From NCBI RefSeq assembly GCF_028453695.1, contig NC_135777.1:8855714-8919713 (forward strand): 64,000 bases of DNA, read 5' to 3'. The notes under the pieces were generated by a model, which saw nothing but the letters and a program-made list of their open reading frames with translations, was not told the origin of the DNA and did no database searches. The DNA comes from Augochlora pura. Taxonomy: Eukaryota; Arthropoda; Insecta; Hymenoptera; Halictidae. This document shows, piece by piece, positions 59,159 to 64,000 of this stretch (the stretch's first letter is position 1; the number at the start of each line of letters is the position of its first letter). A program made the translations under genes and the position numbers.

Positions 59159-62100
59159 GGTTATTAAAGAAAGAAGTCCAACAAATGAACCCAACAAATA
59201 AACAGCACAGGTAATCATACAACAACACCTTGTCTACGGTTTCCTCTTTCCCAGAGTTGCATTCAATTGTACATCACGTGGCGTGGAAAAACTTGCACGG
59301 ATTCGCGTCAGTTATGTAGCCGATCGCGTTAATTAAATTCCTGGGCAGTATTTTTTTGTCTCGTGTTTCTGCTAGGAATACATGAGTGACTCATTGGTCG
59401 GTCGAATATTTCATCGAACTCCCGGGTCCGCGAAGCGAGGGGGCACTGATCTTCAACTCGTTCAACAACACTGTGGCATTGCCTGAGTGCCATGGTCAGT
59501 GACCGTGAGATCAAGAATTTAAATTCTACGCCGCTGTCTCGCCTACTCTTCTCTTTTGCGGCTCATTGTCCAGAATTTCTCGACTGCGTCGACGGGGCGA
59601 GAAGAACTCGAAAAAAAAAAGGAGAAGATGATCGAATCTCTTCGCGCGATTGTTTGACCGTTGAAAGGCGAATAATGATGCGGGACGAGCTTAGTATAGT
59701 TGAGCCTGCGGCGAATGTTCGTTGGATTTTCTTGCTGAAATTTTTTAACGTGAACTCTATTGGGTCGTGCGCAAGGTAATTTTCGTTTCTCAGTAAAATT
59801 TTCTTTTGTAAGAGTGTTGAGGAAGCACTTGATTCAATACTTCGCAAATTAAGAACTTCTACGAGCATAAGATTTCAAAGCTACCAGAGAAAATGTAAAA
59901 AGAATTGTAAAACTAATAAATATACCGTATTTAACAAATATAACACGTATTGCTCAAATTGCAATATTAATTGATTTACTGTGCACGACAAATGAAAATA
60001 AATAAAAATAAGGTGAAAGAATAAAAAAAGCAAAATGAAGATCTTAAAAAATTATAAAAAGATAAAATGAATATTTTCGTTGATCACGATGGAAATTTCT
60101 ATCCTATGTCAAGACGGTTCATTAAACCCGAGAGTATGCGTATGTGTTATATGTTTTTTAACAATCTGTAGAAGGTTTCTGCAGTTGCAAAATTAGTCTA
60201 TAATAGCAGTTCCGTTTAAATAAGATAGAAATTATGTTTCAGTTTTATCGGCTCGATTCAAGGAATGGAATTCCGGATAATGAAACCCAATGAACGTTGC
60301 AAAACATTTCTTGCATTCCCTGCAGAGAAAAAGTGTTCCGTGATAAAAAGATTCTCGAAAATTTCCATAAAATATTCAGCCAGATACATGCGTGAACCGT
60401 ACACTAAACGTTCCAACACTCCGCGTAACCGTTCGTAAGTGAATATTCAAGTATCTACTTATGACAAACGGAATTGCTAATTGCTCGCGTGCAAGTCCGA
60501 GCGAATGGATTAGATATTCCGAAACCAGACCCCCGTGCGCATTACAAATAATATTACACGTTAAATTATTCCCTATAACGTGTCGCGTTTCACAAGATTT
60601 CTGATCTCGCAATGAATTTTTTTGTTCCAAGTTCTTCATTCTTTCTGAAACTGTAAACGCTTTTACAGTTATTAGCGAAACGGCGAAGGAAATCCACGTA
60701 TTACTGTGCTCGATAATTGTGTAATAATACAGAATGGGTTTTTAGATGTGTACTTTGTAACGACTGTTCTTTTCGAAAATTGAACTAATTACCCAGAAAT
60801 CGAGCGATAAATCAACCCTCGCAGAACTATCGCTAAAAGATGTACTTAATCCCAGCATAATTAAGGGAGAATAAAAACTATTCACGGAATTTGAGCATGT
60901 ATATTTCACAATGTTTTTTTCTAAATTTTTTATATTGGTTTAGCATTTTTTAAATGTCCTAAAGTTAATAATTAATAGAGACAAGCATTGTAATTATTAA
61001 AATACATAATATTTTATTTCTCAACCTACTCTATCAACATATTAGGTTGGAAACTATGAAACGGACGTCGTAATATATTAGACAATTTATTCAAAGATTG
61101 TCCTAAACGATGTAATTTCGAATAAAAAATTATTCCATTTAAAACATCGATTATAAATCTTTAAAAATATCAAATAAATCACGTGCTGCCAAAAAGACGC
61201 CAACAGACGAAAGTTTAATTGCTGAGACCCATAGACGCGTCTGCGTGTTGTTGATACTTTTTCGATTGCTGACGCAAAATTCTTGTCTGAACTGTTGTAA
61301 CTAGCATAAACTTGTAAAGAAGCATAAATGTCTGAACTAACATATTTGTAGATTTCTTTACAATGTCACTAGATCTTTTTGTAATACAGATGGGAGAAAT
61401 AGTATCCAGAAATATTTATATCTCTCAGTTGAGATATTTTTACCCAGATCTGATAATAGTGCTAAGAATATTCTAAACAGTCGAACCTTTGCTGTAAGCG
61501 TTGCCAAACAACTCTCGGGCATTCGTTTATGATAAACGGGAATCGCTATTTGCACATGAGAATGGATAGGCAAACGGTCGGTCTAGTTTCGACGTAGCGT
61601 CGAGGAGTCGCGTTCTCCGTTAATGGCGGCCGACCTTGGGCGTGACCTTGATTCCCGTTGAAAGTAAAGTACGGAGCCGGGATAACGAAAAATTACGGTT
61701 TGGCGGATATCCACGGCTAGCGGCGTGCGTGCGCGTCATGGGAGGCTAGCGAACGTGGAAACAATAACGTACCATTAATCGACTGCAAAGTCTCTGAGTA
61801 GGTCAATGCAACAAGTCGCGTAAATGCCAAGCTGGATGATGATAATGCGCGAAAGGTTCAAGAATAGCGGCGCGATGGTCGAACAGGACGGAGAAAAAAG
61901 GAACTGGGTCATTGGATGTGGTTACCGTGCACACATCGTCACCACGGTCTTTTTGCTTTGGATAGTTTAACCCCTGGTAACCTCAGGCCACTTTCATAGC
62001 CGATCAAAAATGCTTTAACACTGTGACCGCCACACCAGAAGCCTAAAAAGTTTCATAAGATTCAAGTATTTTATTGGATAATATTACAACCGAAAAGTTT

Positions 62101-62312
62101 AGTTGCATGGTATCAATTATTTTTTCAACCTCCTTACGTTTTTCAGATCCAACTGCGATTAGGAGGATATAAAAATTAGCGTAAAAATAAGTTTTCAAAT
62201 TTGTAGAAACGTAATCTGATAAAATCGTGAGAAATTCAGAAAATTGTGGAATTGTTTCAACAAATGCAGTAATTTTGTAACGAAAACCCTCCTTTTTGGA
62301 TTGTATCATTGT
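59159..62312. other. No gene seen
   Basis: CpG-rich blocks at 59210-59770 and 61560-61960, AT-rich DNA between. Apart from a possible mariner end at 61044, no repeat or exon was recognised. Confidence 0.5.
61044..61073 (+). mobile_element. Possible mariner terminal repeat
   Basis: TATTAGGTTGGAAACTATGA resembles mariner inverted-repeat ends, which commonly begin with TTRGGTTGGC or similar after a TA. I did not find the inverted partner or any transposase reading frame in the following kilobase. If real, this is a truncated relic; a chance match is possible. Confidence 0.35.
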
Positions 62313-62500
62313 TAGATTGCGAACTTCTAAAAGAAAACTTGTTCGCATTATTTGTACGATACAAGAGTTGAAACGAATATGTATTTTCCTATTAATAGTC
62401 ATAATAAATTGGAATAATGTACGGAGATATTGAAATTCTCCTAAAGTTTTCCGTATTTCACTTGGCCAATTGTGTCATAAATACATAAAATCGGCAGACT
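62313..62500. mobile_element. MITE-like element, AGACTGCGG-end family (copy 18)
   Basis: The left end AGATTGCGAACTTCTAAAAG and the right end GTCATAAATACATAAAATCG followed by GCAGACT. The right end keeps almost the full extended terminus. The 188-bp length is typical. Flanking 9-mers differ. Confidence 0.6.
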
Positions 62501-64000
62501 AGTTATAATTTAAGATCATATTTGAATATTTTATCATAAAAATGCATCGCTCCATAAATTGCCTTACCTAATTGCACATTATACAAGCAAATGTAATATC
62601 TCATGAAAATATATTATTACATGATAGAAGTTATAATGGACTTAATCAAATGCAAGAACATGTGCATAGAAATACTTTCTCAGTATTACCAAAGCATACA
62701 GATGGAAAGTAACAGACCATAATGTATTAGCAACATAATTGTTCAGATTTCAGGTAACAATTTCTAATAGCCAATATGAAACATTAAGCAGATGATGCTG
62801 AGACGAGTGCATGAGAAATTTGAAAACTGTTTTTCATAGTTTCTCAACGAATCTCATTCATGGCTAGGAACTCGAGCGACCATGGGAAAAAGCTATGGAG
62901 GTCAAGGTGACCTAAGGGGGAAATATCTCTCGGTGGCATTCAACGATAACGAGTGGGGCACATGCATAAATTCATAGAACGTGTAGCTGGATGAAAATGG
63001 ATTAATAAATTCCTGCGAATATTCACAACAGAATGCAGATCGAAATTTCGCAGCCCTAAAAATATCACTTGCTAGTTTATCTATTACCAGATTAGAAATG
63101 TTCATGCAGATGAACTCTTCGTGTTATGGAAAACGCAGGAAATTAAATAACGAGCTACGTATTGATTTAATTCATTAAAAATCCGCCTATAGAGAAATAC
63201 AATTACGGCAAAATATGCTATGCAATTATGTCTAAACGCATACTTTCTCTTGCAATTACTATTCGCTGAAAAGCGATTGAAGTTTGTTACAAAAGTCTCC
63301 AACCACAAGCAAACCTGTCTTGCAATCTCTACATAGCGCTTTAGCCACAAAACGAATTCCCGTTATTAAATAAATAACGTTAACTAAAACGATGCTATTT
63401 CCTCGTGAAAAGCGCACCATCCTACAGCAAAAATGCATAAAACAGGCGGTCCATTAATTGTGACCTCCGAGTAAAAAGGGCATCCATTTAGCAGCCTCAC
63501 AACCGCACGTACTCCAAATTCCTAAAACACCCGCAGTGTAGCCAACTATCCCCACCCGTCGGACAAATGCGATGGATAAAACGCAGAAAAATACGAAGAA
63601 ACGGAAAGAGCTCGGACATTATATAAAACAGAGTAAAGTAAAAAAAAAAAAAGAAAAAGTGTTCTATATTCGAGACACACGGCGCTTGCTCGTTTAAGGG
63701 TCAAAGGGCGAGCCAACCGAGGGCGTATACACGAAAGCGTCTCCGAGGCATCGATCGTGCCTCTCGACGAAAATTTCACGCCCGACCTCCTAAATTCTGC
63801 GGTTAGGAGAATAATATGTGTGTTTCCATCACACCATGTCACGAAGCACCATTAAACGAGGATCTTTAACTGCAGCCGAGCATCGACGTCTCAACAAAAT
63901 TCCACAGATCAAAGGTCGAGAATTATTTCCGGGATTCTCTTTGACGTTATTTCCCGTTTCTCACGCAACGAGATGAAGCCTCGGTTCGTGTAAACGTCTC
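62501..64000. other. No gene seen; one further MITE end
   Basis: AT-rich unique DNA to about 63470, then CpG-rich DNA to the window edge. A lone family end lies at 63427-63452, and a weak one (CCTAAAACACCCGCAGTGT) near 63521-63539. The minus frame 63546-63842 crosses an A-rich run and is unrecognised. Confidence 0.5.
63427..63452 (-). mobile_element. Lone end of the AGACTGCGG-end family
   Basis: GCAAAAATGCATAAAACAGG followed by CGGTCC keeps the inner ATGCATAAAA. No left partner was found. Confidence 0.5.

Overview
The window looks like non-coding nuclear DNA from an insect, most probably a hymenopteran (bee, wasp or ant). That assignment is inference. It rests on the absence of bacterial gene organisation, abundant GA/CT, CA and trinucleotide microsatellites, and fine-grained alternation between CpG-rich blocks and AT-rich blocks of roughly 0.5-1.5 kb, a pattern known from honeybee-like genomes. 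I recognise no protein-coding gene, no convincing exon, no rRNA or tRNA gene and no CRISPR array. The longest open frames (about 150-200 codons) lie in GC-rich blocks or across GA/CT repeats. They overlap other open frames on both strands, contain low-complexity Arg/Glu or Ser/Leu runs, and match no family I know. The window is best read as an intergenic desert or part of a very large intron.

What it does contain is repeats. The main one is a dispersed family of short, non-coding, inverted-repeat elements whose ends resemble AGACTGCGGATTTTATGCAT. I can pair two ends for about 17 copies (76-247 bp, mostly 130-230 bp; several pairings are tentative) and see about ten further single ends. The copies lie from base 73 to base 63452, nearly all in AT-rich blocks. 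The copy at 26099-26294 is flanked by a perfect 9-bp duplication (ACTCATATT), and the copy at 53165-53369 by an 8/9 match. This suggests a DNA-transposon-derived MITE family with 9-bp target duplications, as in Mutator-like elements. A second, unrelated element at 30401-30836 has long (about 65-70 bp) terminal inverted repeats. A possible mariner end lies at 61044.

Region by region: 1-5200 is mixed unique DNA with a GA tract and a strong 15-bp hairpin at 4985-5021. 5220-5815 is a decayed 20-bp minisatellite. 6552-13000 carries several MITE copies and ends. 14335-14605 is a 22-bp (2 x 11) array. 16882-22160 has MITE copies amid unique DNA. 23711-23820 is a 10-bp array. 24510-24990 is a degenerate ~88-bp repeat. 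25894-26303 is a pair of MITEs in inverted orientation. 27241-28384 has long CT and GA tracts. 30401-30836 is the long-TIR element. 32000-32460 and 36170-36800 are two separated pieces of one ~150-170-bp degenerate satellite, the second interrupted by three copies of a 37-bp repeat. 37000-47500 is mostly unique with short repeats. 47514-53369 holds five MITE copies. 53420-54620 is GC-rich low-complexity DNA. 55399-64000 has more MITE ends, a CA/GA compound microsatellite and the possible mariner end.

There is no operon or pathway logic to describe. Coordinates of degenerate repeats are approximate, since they were judged by eye.
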